Shown here: positions 36,074 to 50,333 of the stretch, piece by piece
Layout: every line of letters starts with the position of its first letter
How positions within the stretch are numbered: the first letter of the stretch is position 1
Source of the DNA: Paramecium octaurelia
Taxonomy: Eukaryota; Ciliophora; Oligohymenophorea; Peniculida; Parameciidae
Assembly: GCA_905182995.1 (NCBI GenBank)
Contig: CAJJDP010000095.1
Coordinates: 62,001 to 126,000 of the forward strand
Direction of reading: 5' to 3'
Length of the DNA stretch: 64,000 nucleotides
Program-made: the position numbers and the translations under genes
Notes under the pieces: generated by a model
The model's input: only the letters and a program-made list of their open reading frames with translations
Told to the model about the DNA's origin: nothing
Database searches by the model: none

Positions 36074-37442
36074 ATGGGATCTAAGAATTCAAAAGAAACA
36101 AGTAAGATTTACAACGATAACTTTAGGTTCAAGTGATGCTGCATAGACAAGTTAAAAACAGGATAAGAAACAGGTTCAAGTTGACGCAAATGAGAAATCC
36201 AATTCAAGGAGTTCAAAGACCAAAATGAAATCGTTACCGAATAAAGAGTAATACATGAACGATGTGCCTTAATTAGAAGAAGAATAGCCTTAATAACACT
36301 AAATAACATTCTATAAGGGAGATTTTGAGAATCAAAATTTTCCTCAATTGGATCAGTCAACAGTTTTCAATAATAATGCTCAAAGCTAGTTAAAAGAGCA
36401 AGGAATAGGCTCATCTCTAGATGCAAATGTGGAAATTCATGATGATCAAGCTATGGATGTGAATGGATGCAGAAACAAATTGAGAAATAATAGGCTGTTT
36501 TAGATGGAAGAGCATGATCCAATAATAGTGGCCATTTTGGATGATTTGGAATGTAAAACATCCAGTCATCATCCATCGAATGCTTAGGCTAAGCTATATC
36601 ATGGTTCTTAAATAATGATAAAGAATCGCATTATAGCTGGCTATTGGAGCAAGTTGGGACCGTATAAAGTAACAAATTTTCACTTCAAACCATTTGAACT
36701 TCATGGGGATTAGGTTTATTATGGAGAGTGGTTTTAATAAAAAAGAAATGGTTTTGGATTTTTGATTTGTGATGATTTTATTTATGAAGGATATTGGTTG
36801 AATGATGTTTATAACGGTGATGGAAGGATGATTTGCAAAGATGGAAATATCTACATTGGAGAGTTCAGAAATGGCTTATTTAATGGTGATGGTTTCCATC
36901 TTAACAATGAATAAATAGTTTATGAAGGAGAATGGCAAAATGGATAAAAGAATGGAATTGGAAAAGAGTAAATGCCTGATGGATCAGTTTTTGTTGGTCA
37001 GTTTCAAAAGAATTCAAGGAATGGTTAAGGGAAACTATACAATAATAAGGAATAATTTGTGTTTGAAGGATAATGGATACATGGAAAGGCCTTAGAATAA
37101 GGTAGAGTAATTTGGTAGGATGGTAGAATATTTGAAGGGAAGTGGTGTAATGGAATGATGCATGGTCATGGAGTATTTATATGGCCAGGAGGCAAGAAAT
37201 ACATTGGGAATTATGTGAACAATGTAAGGGATGGATATGGAGAATACTATTATCCAGATGGAAAGATATATAAGGGAATGTGGAAAAAGGGATTGATGCA
37301 TGGATAGGGAATCATAATCTATCCAAATAACTCTCATGAAAAGGGACAATGGAAACTAGGAAAGAGAGTTGTAAGTTAAGAAAAGAAAGATAATGAAAAG
37401 TCTAAAAAAAAATAAGAAAATAAGGCTATCTTGCCACTTTGA
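36074..37442 (+). CDS. MORN-repeat protein with myristoylation-type start
   Basis: 447 residues with one 25-nt intron near 36103. It starts MGSKNSKETS, where Gly2 and Ser6 fit an N-myristoylation signal. The first 200 residues are polar and probably disordered, with one more ordered part (EEHDPIIVAILDDLECKTS). The C-terminal half has about eight MORN repeats: YYGEWFQQKRNGFGFLICDD, YEGYWLNDVYNGDGRMICKD, YIGEFRNGLFNGDGFHLNNE, YEGEWQNGQKNGIGKEQMPD, and later FEGKWCNGMMHGHGVFIWPG and YKGMWKKGLMHGQGIIIYPN. The tail is Lys-rich. MORN proteins scaffold membranes and the cortex or basal bodies; lipid anchoring would place this one at a membrane. The exact role is unknown. Confidence 0.9.
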
Positions 37443-37518
37443 TAATATTTTGATATTACTTATTTTTAGAGTTATTGTAATAATAAATAAACCTAAAGTT
37501 ATCTTATTCAATTATAAA

Positions 37519-40500
37519 TCATTCTTTAAGTGCACAAATAAGTGCTGTTCCTCTTAATGTCCAATAATCAGGAGGTTAATCTAAAGTTGGTAAATCCTAA
37601 GATTATATACAATTATAAATAATTACCACAGCCAAAACGTAATTTGTACTTTGTCCTGTAGTGGATAACACACCAGCTCTAGTTTATGTTTTGTAAACAG
37701 GACAACTAATAATTTAATCACAATTGATACCTATAATTATCAGATCTCTATTAATATTTGTCCTATTGTATAGGCAAGAAGTGGATAACTGGCATCAACA
37801 TATTCATTTGACCCTAAATATAAACAATAATATATTACAAAGTTAAGATCAGCCAGACATTTCTTCTTCCATTGAGCTCCTTCTAAGAACAGCCCATAAA
37901 TAAACACTCCATCAACTGGCTTGATAGAGCATTATTCCTTCTCGAATTCTTACACCTTAAATGAGAAAACAAGGTTATCAATAGCTATGGCTGTCTTACG
38001 AGCATGAGTTTATAGACAACCAGTTAAAAATCCTTAGGGATAAAAGAACCCAGATATCCAGAAACAATTGGGTCCTCCTGTAACAAGCCATTCTGACATG
38101 AACTTAACTCTTTCTTTCAAGTCTCTAATCCATGATGCCAAACCTTTTAATGACAAATATCCGACTTTATTCCACACCTTTGGAACTTCATTATTCATAA
38201 GTGAATAATACATGCTATCCAATTCTTAACTCATTACCACTATACCTTCAATAGCTTATGCTAATCCTTACAGTGTTCTACCCATAGTTGAAAGCAAAAT
38301 GTTAAAGCGCTCTAATTCTTACAATAGCACTGTAGACAATGATGGAATTAGATTTTTCTCTGGATTAATCTACCATAGTTCTTTATTAGATTCTTCTTTA
38401 TTTAAGAGAGGAGGGAGATCATCTTAGATACTCTTGACAAGCTCTAATACTATTTAATCAGGTGTTTTTTCTGATGATCCTCCGCCTTCTCTTGGCTAAA
38501 TGGATAGGATAGTTTCTAGAATTGAGTCACTTTCTCTTTATTAGAATGTAATATTAGCATTTTCATGCATACCAAAAACTGCAGGATCATCAGTCATAGG
38601 TAGAGATTCAACATATTTAATGTACTCTTCAACTACGTTTTTCTCGGGTATTCTGTATATATTATTTTCACAAAAGACATAGTTATCATCCAAGACTTCA
38701 TTACATATGAATTTTCTCAATATCGTCATCAAACATCTTCTATCCCAATCATCAGTTACTCTACCACCATAGTTGATATTACCACTGACATACAACATGG
38801 CATCCCAAGGCACAGTGTCATTTTCACCTAAAAGCATCTTAATGACTGTCTTTGAAGTATCAAGATCACTATCATTAAATTCATATTTGATATTCCATCC
38901 CAAAGGACCAAATTTCTTTCGTTCTTAAATAATGGCATGGAAATAGCACAATCCCATAACTAATTTATGATAGATCTCTGGTTTAGCTGCAGTGTCCAAG
39001 AATTCATTTGAAATATCTTATAGAGATCTCTTCAGATTTGCCTTCAGCCCTCTTGGTGGTTCTGTGGTCAATTTGATTCCATTTTGAAGTATACTTACTG
39101 GGAAATAGGAAGCAGGCATGGAAGTTAGGAACAACCTATAACTAGGATTTACTGTTTATTTCTTGGCTGTAATATCATCCACCAATTTTTCTAAATCTGG
39201 CATAAATGTTCTTGCCAAATGACAATTTTATAATAACACCCAACCTCCTGTTGTCGTGGCGTCATTAATTTGTTTGGTTGCAATCTTACCTTAACCTTGA
39301 CCCAATGAGATGATAGCTAAGTTTTCTTCAAAGTTTCTTTCCTTTGCAAATTTCAAGATCTGTGATGTTGGATCTGCTCCTTATGATAGTACAAATATGA
39401 TGGGAGTTGTAACATCAGAATCATTATATAATGTTTCCATTGTTGTGTTTGGAGATTCCAAATAAAATCTCCCAATGTTTTATTCAACATAACTTGAGAG
39501 TGCAAATAATATTTTTTCACTTCTAAATATCTTAATAATCATCATTTTCTCAAATTCATCCAATTTGCTTTAATAAGGTTCTTCTAATTTCACAACCAAA
39601 GGATCAGATGCTTAAATGTATGTTTTCCATGCAGCCATATTCTTTTATATGTGTTAGCATAATCCTCTAAAGACTTCAAAATTCAGGTCTAAAAATGCAG
39701 CTAATTCCCAAGATGATTCCCCTATTAATACTTTATCTGGATTAGCTGGCAATTTAGATTTCTCAATGACTCCTGCTCCTCTCAAAAATGAACTCCAAAG
39801 ACCATCTGATATTTTGTTTGCCTTTCTGTTAATTTAAGCTGCAATCAAAAATGAATAAATAAGTTTATGCTACTCAAACAATCCTCTGCATACGTTAGTA
39901 AAGATTACTCTTGTTATACTATCAATCAAATTAGATAATCTTTGTTATAATTCTTCAGCTGGCTATGCTTATCTCATAGCTAAATTGAACATCACTTAAA
40001 CGTATTGTAAGGAGTATTGATACATAGGGTCAATAAGATTTAGATCCTTGATTACGAAATACAACACTGAACCTCTCACTGCTACTGATCTATATTCATT
40101 ACGTACTCTCTCTATAGTTTTCTCTAACACTACTGATTCTTCAATTTTGATATTGCTTTCTTCACTTGTGGTCTTAGCAGATTACAATGAGGTAATCAAA
40201 TCAACATTGTCTAAAATCTTCTCTGGATCTGCTTCTGCTAACTGTTTTAGAATCATTGACTCAGATTCACTCAACATTTTACGATATTAAGCTAATTTCA
40301 TGACATTCTCGTCCTTTTGAATTTCAATCTCCTCCTTTTCTAATCTCACAACATCTGCCAATAATTACTCTTCTAAACCTTCAAAGGTGACTGTGAAATT
40401 AATCACTGTAACCTTAATGAATACTTCAGGCAAGTATTTTGGATTTGGAATCTTGGTTGTTATAAACAATTTGAAGTTCTTATCAAAATCTATATCAGCT

Positions 40501-43500
40501 TCACCAAATTTAATCAGAATACGACCATCTGCCTCTTTATATTATTTCTACAATATAGTTTCAATTGAAGGATCCAAATTTTCTTCAATATCTTGAATTA
40601 AAATAGGGTATCCATTTGTTATACATAATCTCATGTCAGATTAAAATTTGGGATCTGAGAATTTAACTACTTTCAATTTAAGATCTTGGAATGAACTCTT
40701 TATCCAATTATTTGCTTATTATTGTGGGTCAATCATCAAAGGCCATCTGTATCCCTAAGTAGCAAGAATAGAATTCTCTTAAGACACAGAATCGCTTGGC
40801 AATTTATGAATTGTCCAATCTCTCAATTATAATGGGTCTCCTAAAGTGCCTACCAGAGTGAATTTCTCAGATACAGGAATTTATGCTTCTCTCACCTTTT
40901 CAGACCAATGAGTAATCAATTCATTTCTGTAAGGTCCAGTAAAAGGTCCATTATATGAAATGGAGGCTGCAGCCAAAAAGACATCACCAATTAAATTTAT
41001 GATGGCTACACCCAATTCATCAACAGTACGTGCCCATCTCTCAGCTTCAGATGCTGTAAGACTAATTAATTTCTAAGCCCTGTCTAATCTAGCCTCAGTT
41101 AATAATTTTAAGTTTTCTAGATCTTGTTTCTTTTGAGCCATTTCTGCAGTTTCTTGTTATAATTTCTTAACAGCCTATTTAACTTTCTAAAGTTCAGCTT
41201 CCTTAACTGCCAATTCCTTATTTGCTGAATCCAAAACTGCCATCATTTCAGCCACTTTCCTCTTCTTTGGTTCTACTTTCTTACTTACAATAGAGTATGT
41301 ATTCATAGCCAAACACCATGTTGCCATATCTGCTGCTGGCTTAGCTTTAGTTCTAATTAAATCAGGTACAAAGTCTTCCCTCGAAATGATTTTTCTCAAA
41401 TTATTGAGTATCTTATCTGGAATATTATCTCTTGGATAGTTCTTCAATGAACTTACAAATGATCCAACATCAATCATAGCCTTTTTTGCAGAATCCCAAC
41501 TGGTATTTTAGCCTAATAATGTTAAGACAGCCTCAAGAACCATGACGACTGCTTAGGGAGGATTGTTATAAGTTCTAACGATTTTAATTTCATTCTCATC
41601 CATTTGTTCAACTGCCTTTAAAGCCTTTTCTAATTCAGGCATGACAACATCTAAATCAGCTTAGGCATCATCAGCTATTATCTTTACATCTTAAGCCTTC
41701 TTATTCACTTCTTCAGTTTCAGCTTTAACCAATTACTCCTATTGACTTGCAAGATAAGAATCTTAATTGACTTTTTCAAGAGCCTATTGCACCTTTATTG
41801 AAGACTCCTCTAATTGAGGTTTGAGATCAGTAAGGGTCACTTATAAGCCTGCTACTTATTCGTTAGCCATTTTCAATTTAACCAAACCTCCTGAGAGTCT
41901 CTTCTATTTCAATTGTAATTCATCTCTTTTTCTTTTTAAACTACTCAAATATAATCCAATCAGATCCAAATAACTTTTAGGAGTAGTGTAAACCTTCCTT
42001 TTAAGTGCAGCTTCAAATTTATCTGCACAATCTTTGGCTGATATATGAATTTCCATACACATCTACGCTAAACTATCGATCAATTGTTTCTATGGAATAT
42101 CTGTTTAAGGGAAATCAGTTTCTTATTATAAAATTTTAGTAGCCACTGAAACCAAAGCTTCTGCTGGCCAACTTGAAAACCAATCTAAAGTACAACAATC
42201 AACCATGGCAGGGAATTTACGACATCTAACTCTCAGTGCATCACCTACAGGGGACATGCACAACACAATGTGCAATTGATTTCGAACACTCTCCACAAAA
42301 GTCTTATAAAGAGTATCAGGATCTTCAGGTCTCTTTAATCTTGCATTGATTTTCTTAACTTCTTCAAGCAATGGTTACTTTTCTTCAGGTTTCCAAATAT
42401 TCGGCACTTCTCCTGAATTCAAAATATTGTTGATATCTTCAAGAAAACTTTCGTACACAATCTAAGAATCAGTAAATAAGAAACACAATGGCTTTTCCTA
42501 TAAACCAGATATTTGGAATATCTTCTTTAAGAATTCCTAAAAGTTGTCAACTGAAAAGTTCTTAGTTATTTCTAATGACTAGATTTATTGATTCTACATA
42601 TATGCTGACAATCTAGTTAAAGATTATTTTCCTGACCCTCCAACACCAATTAGCATTGCATTTCCTCTTGGTTACCTGAGGATTCTAGAAATTCTCAAAA
42701 TGTGATCAATTGCATCTCCAAAGAATACTAATCTTGTCTTAGAATTGCATTCTGTATTATAATCATCTAATTTATCCTCTAAAATCTTAACTAACTTAAC
42801 AACATCCTTAATTTCCTCATATTCTCTATTATCTGAATCAATTTTCAAAATATCACCATAAAGAACTTTACTGGCTCCGTAAACATCATCTTTAGTCATT
42901 CTGGATTTAAATTGTCTTCCCAAAAGATCTCCAACTAATTCTTTGAACCAATCTCTATCAATATCATTAATCAATCTATCATAAAACACTCTGCTGACTT
43001 CATGAACCCATAAACGTGTTACTTAATCTACTTCTCTAACTAATCCAGGTTTTACCATCAATACACCTTAAAATACTTTACTGACATCTCTTAAATTAAA
43101 AGTATAATGAAATTTGGAAGGAATAGGTAGTTTTTCTTTAATAATCCTAATGTAAACCTCAATAGTTGCATTTGTGATAGTGTCTGACATCTTTTTAACA
43201 GGATCTGTAAATCCTTATCCAAAGAATCCATTGAGGATGCTGAAAAAGATTTTAAATAGAGTAGCCTATGCAGGTTAAGGCAGAGAAAGCATATTGAAAT
43301 GCCTAGTGAATCTTGGTGTAAGTGGATTACGACCACCACCAGGAGGAGCACTGCAACATAGTAATGTAACATTCTCTATAAATTTCTAAAAGCGTTCTTT
43401 TCTATCATATAGGAATCCCTTATCCACTAATAATCTGAGTAATTCAATAGGGGGTTGTGCTCCATATTCTTCCAATTGTGGCATATTCACATCATCAATA

Positions 43501-46500
43501 AATATACAAGTCTGACGACCTGGTTTAGCTGTCAACAATGCTTTTCTTGTTTTTTCTAGTTTATTTTCAATAGTCATTTATGTAACCATAGATGTAGTTT
43601 GAGCTGAAAATATTATATAAACTGGATCTATAGATCTGGGTTCTTATATTTAAACCAATAATTTAGCCAAGACTTGACTCTTGCCAGTTCCTGTGGGACC
43701 AGTCAAATATACTCTCTTATTAATAGATAACAACTGTTCAATGATGTAAGAATATCGAACAGTATCTACTGTTGGTACGAGCATATTAAAAAACTGTTCA
43801 GTGGGATCATATGTGAATTCTTCAATTTTATCATTCCAATGCTTGAAAGATAATTCATTCGAGGTATCTAAGTAATATGAATACACTTAGTCAACATTTG
43901 GGAATATGATACTCTAGAAGCGATCACGGAAGAAATCACTCATGTCTTCATGATGTTTGTCATCAATGGAAGCTCCAACTGACCAAATGCATCCAAATGT
44001 GAAAGCATACAAAATAAATCGTTTTCTTGAATCTGCAGTCATAGTAGCTTTAAATCCATATTTATCATTGATAAAGGCTTCCAATAAATTGCATAAAGAA
44101 ACCACTTACTGAGTGTCATTAGTTCCAATAGTTTCCTTAAATGTTTTTCTGATTTTGTTTATGACATCATTCACATACTCTTCAAATAAGGAAAGTAAAT
44201 ATTTCCTTTCATTTAATTACAGAATTTCTACGTTTTGTATATTCCCATTAAGTTGGATCTCTTTGGGACCAAATTCAGTTTCAACCCAAGATTAAACATA
44301 AGGTAGCCATCCCAAATCTTCTTGTGTCAAATAAACCATACCACATCTACTGACAGTGGCTGGAGATGCAACTCTTAAGTCTTGCACTTCAAATAGCATT
44401 CTCATTTAGGTTCTGAGTTTAATACGCTGACCATTGGCCAAACAAAGCATCATGTTATCATCTAGCACTGTATTCATATTTTCAATCCACAAGGCATCAA
44501 CTGGTCCATCAAACACTACCCATTTCTTCTCATTGGTTTCATCAGCAGCAGCTTCTCTCATGATTTAAGATGCCAATCCATCTTGCCATTCTTATGTAAA
44601 TACATTCACTTCACCATATAATTCTCCCATGGATATACATTTAGGATTGAGAACATAGGATGTAACTAATTAATATCTTTAATCTTAGTGATTGAGTCTC
44701 CTTAAGTCACTCATAGTCATTTCTAAACATTTGTAACATGAAGTTTTTCCAGAGTTTGTATTACCCACCAACATCACACCAAATCTTACATTGAATGTTT
44801 CAAAAAGTTATATGGTTTTGGTAATCAAATTCGGTACTCTTTACAATTTCATTTTGTCCAATGATATTTCTATTTACTTTTACAAATCTCCATAATCTAC
44901 TTCTTTGATAATGGCAGTTGGAAACAAATCACTAATCAAAGCTGAAAATAAGGGTAGATCATCCTTTAAGAACTTTGGCACATTACTGTCTCTCATTGCT
45001 CTGATTAGAACAGCATCTTCAGGTTAATTGATGTCAGCTCTTTTTAATGCTCCTGCCATGACTAACACTGATTTGACTGCTCTCATACCAAAATCATAAT
45101 GGTCCTGTTGACTCAACTGTTGAGAACTCAATTGATATAATTGAGTCATCTTTTGTGACAAAGACTTGGCATCTTCAAAGCCTTCTGCTTAAAGCATGAT
45201 TTCAGCAATTAATTTATAATCAGGAATCATCATAGATACTGGTCTAAATAACACCTTTAGATTGTCTGGTAATTCAGTTCTACCAGCATATCCTGGATTC
45301 ATTGTAATAAATACTCCTACTTCTTCCTTTAAATTGATTGGCTTGTCTGGATTCACAAATATAAATTGTTAATCTCTTCTGATTAATGCCTATCTCACAG
45401 TTAACAATTGTTGGGCAATGACACTTAGCACTTCAATATCTATACGATTGAATTCATCCAAACATGCCCAAGCTCCTTATTAAACTAAACCACTGAATAA
45501 ACGACCCATCATCTTATATTCAATTTAATCTGAACAATTGAACACTACACAAAACATACCCAAAGCTTTGGCCAAGTCCTTTGTTGATTCTGTCTTTCCT
45601 GTTCCTGCTGGTCCAGCTGGAGCAGCTCCTAATTTAATATTCAATGCTCCAGTAATTGTCATCCAACATCTATCTGTCAAATTAGTAATAACCAACCTTG
45701 TTGTAGCTCCTAAATACTCATATCCATAATTTAATTTAGCATTAACTTACCTCACTATAATTAGATCATTTTCATCCATATAATATCTTAATTGTTATTA
45801 CCATGAGAATTCACTGATTGAACTAACATTTTCATCAGTTAATGCATCCACAATATCCCTAGCATGAACATCTTAGGTAATCAAAGCCACAATGACTTTG
45901 TGTTGAAGTGGAGTCAATGTACCTCTGACTAAAGCAGTCAATCCATTCAAGGATTCGTACAACAGATTATAGTGTTTAGATAAAGCAGTGGAATCATCAG
46001 TCATACTGTTAATGGCTTATTCAGTATCATATGTCCAGATCAGATTGGATATTGTGGCAACTACTTAAGCTGGTTGATTCAGTAACCAGTGATTTCTCTC
46101 TTGGGTTTCACTCTCTACTTTTCCTTGCTTCATTCTCTTCTTTAAAGATTCAATCATCTAATCTTAAACTTTCATCAACCACAATTCAACTTCTTCTTTT
46201 GTTGAAACAGCCTTAACAAATGGAATCTTCTCTCCTTCCGGTGAAATCATTCCATTTACTGATCTAGCACCTTCCTCAGGTTACTCGAGTCTATAAATGG
46301 CTTCAAAGCATTTCTTTAGATTTCTTTGAATGGCATCAAAGTCTTATGATTTAGCCAATATTTCCAAAAGCTCATCGTTTGATAAGAAATAAAATCTCGG
46401 GAATGACATTCTCTTTTCTTCTAAATAAGATTCCAATGCCTTTTAAATTCTATTTAAAGTTTCTTTGTATTCTCTAAATTTATCTAGTAATCCACTCGCT

Positions 46501-49500
46501 CTATGAACCTATTTCTATGAGTTAGTTTTCTTCATTATAGTCTTAAATTGTTTATCAACATTTTCAAACAAAGCATTTTCTTCCTTCAATTTTGTCTTGA
46601 TATCCTGACTGGCAAAAATATTTTCCAAATAAATCCAATTCTTTTAAACTTACAACCAATCATCCAAGGTTTCCTAAGCAATCAACACATCCTTTTATAA
46701 TTTTTCAGCTCTCTTCCTCAACATCTTCAAGTATCTACTACCCAATATATTATTTAAACTTGCCAAGAAATCATCTAAAGCTGCTTGTAATTCATCAATA
46801 TCAGTGAGCACATAAACCTCCTTGTTCCTGAGATTTTCAGGTTTATAGTTAACACAGGTAAACTCTAGAGCCTTCCACTTTTACTCAATATCATTAAATT
46901 GGGCATCTAAGACAGCTTCCTAAGTAGCCTAAGTAGCAACTTCTTATATCTATTCTTAATAGATTCCAACCTTCATGTCCATCAAATTTCTTAATGTAAA
47001 TGTTTCAGTGATCTCAAAGTCTTATTTTAGAATCTCCTGTTTGATCTGCACCCAATGATAATCTTTTAAATTTTTATTCCTTAATGCCAAGACAACAGGC
47101 ATTGTGTCTTTGAATGAAAATACCTTCTCTTTTAGTTCATCTAAAACTTGATTAGCCGGTAATCCTTTAGAACACCTATTGACAATCTTTGTGTAATATT
47201 CTCCTTTGGCTTTAATCTCATCTGTGTTGATATCTATAAACTTTCCATCAATCCATGATTAAGTTAATTCAATCCACTCCTTTGTGGACTTCCACATTGA
47301 ATACCTGAGATTCAAATCATTTCTTAAATCCTCTAAACTCTAAAATTAAGAAGTAGGTAATCCCAAAGTGCTTTCATAATGTCTGTATTTTTTAGCATCT
47401 GCTTCTAATTTCTTACATTGTTCATCACATTCTCCCAATTCTTTAATGGCTTACTCTAAACTCAATCCAGCATCAATGTATTTTTTATCTTAGATTATTC
47501 CATCCAAAGCACCAATCTACTTCTCCAATTAAGGTATAAGGATATGTTGGACATCTCTTGCAAATCTATCAAGTTTAGACTCTGCTCCTTCTTCTGCATG
47601 ATGAATAGCTTATTCCAATAGATTTTATGCTTAAATGATATCAACTACATATGCTTGTTTGTCTTCCTTTTTCACTTCTATCTTGTATTCATCAAGAATA
47701 TTATATATGTGACCAACAAGAGAAATTTTAGATTTGACTTTATTTAATTATTTTTGAATCAATTTCAATGAATTACTTTGCTTAACAAATTCATCAATAT
47801 TTGAAGTTGCTCCTTTCAAAGCTGCTGTTGATGATTATAACCATTCCTTTAATTCTTTGCATCTAGCTCTTAACATTGGTTATATAAACTAATCAAATTA
47901 TTTCAATAATTCAGCAGGTAGTGGTTCCAACTTCTTTTTTAATTCAATAGAATCAATCTTAAACAACCCTTGCATACTTTCAATAGGAATGTCCTTCTAA
48001 AATTGCTCCTTCTGCATATTAAGTACAGCAATTGTGTACTAGAATGTGTCTCCAGGATGTGCCAATTTCTCATCTTTGAATATATCTATATTAATCTATT
48101 TGTCTTCCCAATAGGTTAATAAATGTTTGTTAAAATACTTTTCGATATATTTATCAGCTCTTTCAAATGCTTTCTCTAAAATGTTTTTAACAACGCCTGT
48201 AAATGTTTCAAGGGGTGCTGAATCCAACCAATCTGAAGGATTCAAATAATTAGATTCTGGATGTCCCCACTCTTCACCAACCATGTCATCCCATTCTTCT
48301 AATACAGCTACGTATTATGTCATATCATTGTGTCTGCTCCATCTCTCAAAAGCTTAAATTGCATTCAATCCTTCTCCTATACACTTTACGATATCTGCAT
48401 GAAATGTATTCAATTATGGTTTCTTTAAAATCCAATGCTTAGAAATGTTGGGGATCACTGTTCTTTTGTAAATTTTATTTTCATCATAGGTTCCTCCATC
48501 AGTCTCGTCTTCCTCACTATCGTCTTCAACCTTGCCCTTCTTACCTCCTTATGGTTTTTCTGCTTGCTTTTATTCCTCAGTCTTCTCTTCTTATAAATGA
48601 GCATGATAAAGTATATGAAAATCATCGACAGTGCTATTACCAAAAGGTTACGGTATAAATTCAGGAATGTCTTCAGTTTACATATCTTCTGCAGGAATTT
48701 AGTCAAAGGTGCAATCTAACTTAATTACAAAGAGGGGTTCATCAAATCTGATTGGGGGTTTGTTGCTTGCTTCGAATGTTACATTGAAATCATCAATGGA
48801 TTCTAAAGACTTTAGTTTTGATATCAAATCTCTCACTGAGAGTGTATAGATATTGCTCAGACTTTCCATTGCTAGGAAATCAACAAGATAAGAAAAGCGC
48901 AAGAATTTTGAACATTCCTTTCTTAACTATGATCTTTTCTCATAAGTCATACTATCTGGGAATTGCAAGGTTTCATATGCAATTTCTCTTGTCCTGAACA
49001 CATTTGTTCCAGTATCTCTTGGTGCATTTCCACCGAATTATTCGTCATTTTAAGGCACGTAATTTTACTTCCTTAGTATATCCAATGATTTATCGTATCC
49101 ACTTTATACAACCTTTCGACATGCTTGAGAGTACGATCTAATTTTCCCACTCACTTTATTCCTGTATTGATCTTATAATTATTTGAATTATTCTAAAGTA
49201 AATGTGCTATCACTCATGGTTAGTTGATGAGATGTTTCAAATCCAATAAAACGACAAGTTTCCATCATATCATACGTGTTTTTTCTTACTGTAAGTAGTG
49301 TTTCTCTCATGATGGGGTTCAATAAGAAGTATTTGTCCAAAAGGGCATTCTGAATTGTTTTGGTTTTATGTTTGATCACATTGCTCTTCCACATCTTAAG
49401 GGTTTTCCATTTTCTGAATTTGGTAAAGAACTTTAATGACTTAATTTAATGATAGGTTTATCTTTCTCTTAACCAATTTCTAAGTGGTATAAATTCAGTT

Positions 49501-50248
49501 GGTTTGCCATTAATATAATGACATAATCCTTTTCTTGAAATAGTGTAATATTCTTTAATTTCAGTCTTCTTATCATCACCTTTAATGGTTTTATAATCCA
49601 CAACTGCCAACATGTAAGGATCATCTTAACCATCATCTTCTTCTCTTACAAGATAAATATATTCATCCACACTTGTTGTATTACTCAGAATAAGGTCGAT
49701 GTATTTGTCTAACTTTGATTTAGTTTCTTTCTCAGTAACGCCAAATTCTTCATCGTGTGCCAATGTTTCTTTAAATGGACTTTAAATTCGTGGGTCAGAA
49801 TCAAGGGGTTTAAGTTTGAAGCGAGATCCTAGTGAACTCATGCCAGTTTTTCGCATTAAGTAGTTGCGTTCCTCTTCTGGCATAATGGCCAAGTATTTTT
49901 AATCAATTTAGAACTTACCCGATAATTTGTCAACAAGGTATTTGGTTCTATAGAGCTCATCAACATTTTATTTAAAGGTTGTCCCCATTGTCATTCTAAG
50001 CGGGTCTAGTTTTTGTTTGCTTTATTGAGCAACTAGTTTGGGCACTAACTTCAAATAAATTGAATGAAATACTTATTGTTAAGTCCGAGTGACTGGCCTT
50101 TTCTGCTAACCTCCTCGATCATACAATCGAGATTTTAATTGCAACTGATTTGGCGATTTCTAAATATGAATATCACGCGTATTACCACATTTCGCAATTG
50201 TTCATGTTCGTCCTAATCTTCATATTCCTAAGACTAGAAGAATGACAT
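37519..50248 (-). CDS. Axonemal dynein heavy chain (inner-arm type)
   Basis: A 12.7-kb gene, about 4,200 residues. The start [20 protein letters not shown] at 50248 joins through a 26-nt intron to [40 protein letters not shown] and [20 protein letters not shown] follow in the tail. All motor parts are visible: AAA1 P-loop GPAGTGKTE (about 45591-45614), then [40 protein letters not shown]2 [12 protein letters not shown]3 GPTGTGKSQ (about 43.69 kb); AAA4 GVGGSGKQS (about 42.64 kb); a coiled-coil stalk region near 41.1-42.0 kb; AAA5/6; and the C-terminal [20 protein letters not shown] ... [15 protein letters not shown]2 has a Gly-Asn-Thr-Asn loop. N-terminal sequence and length point to an inner-arm axonemal chain; the subtype needs a tree. 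A 30-nt intron at 37597-37626 has no in-frame TGA. It drives microtubule sliding in cilia. Confidence 0.95.
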
Positions 50249-50333
50249 TTTTTTAATATATTAATTATTTAAGTTATCATTTTTGTAATTTGTTTTTATT
50301 AGGAATTACCAAATAAAAAATATAATATTGATA
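50249..50333. promoter_or_regulatory. 85-bp divergent promoter, dynein and debranching enzyme
   Basis: Only 85 bp separate the dynein heavy chain start (minus) from the probable debranching enzyme start (plus). AT-rich with T-runs; no recognisable element. If the debranching enzyme really starts further downstream, the region is longer. Confidence 0.45.
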
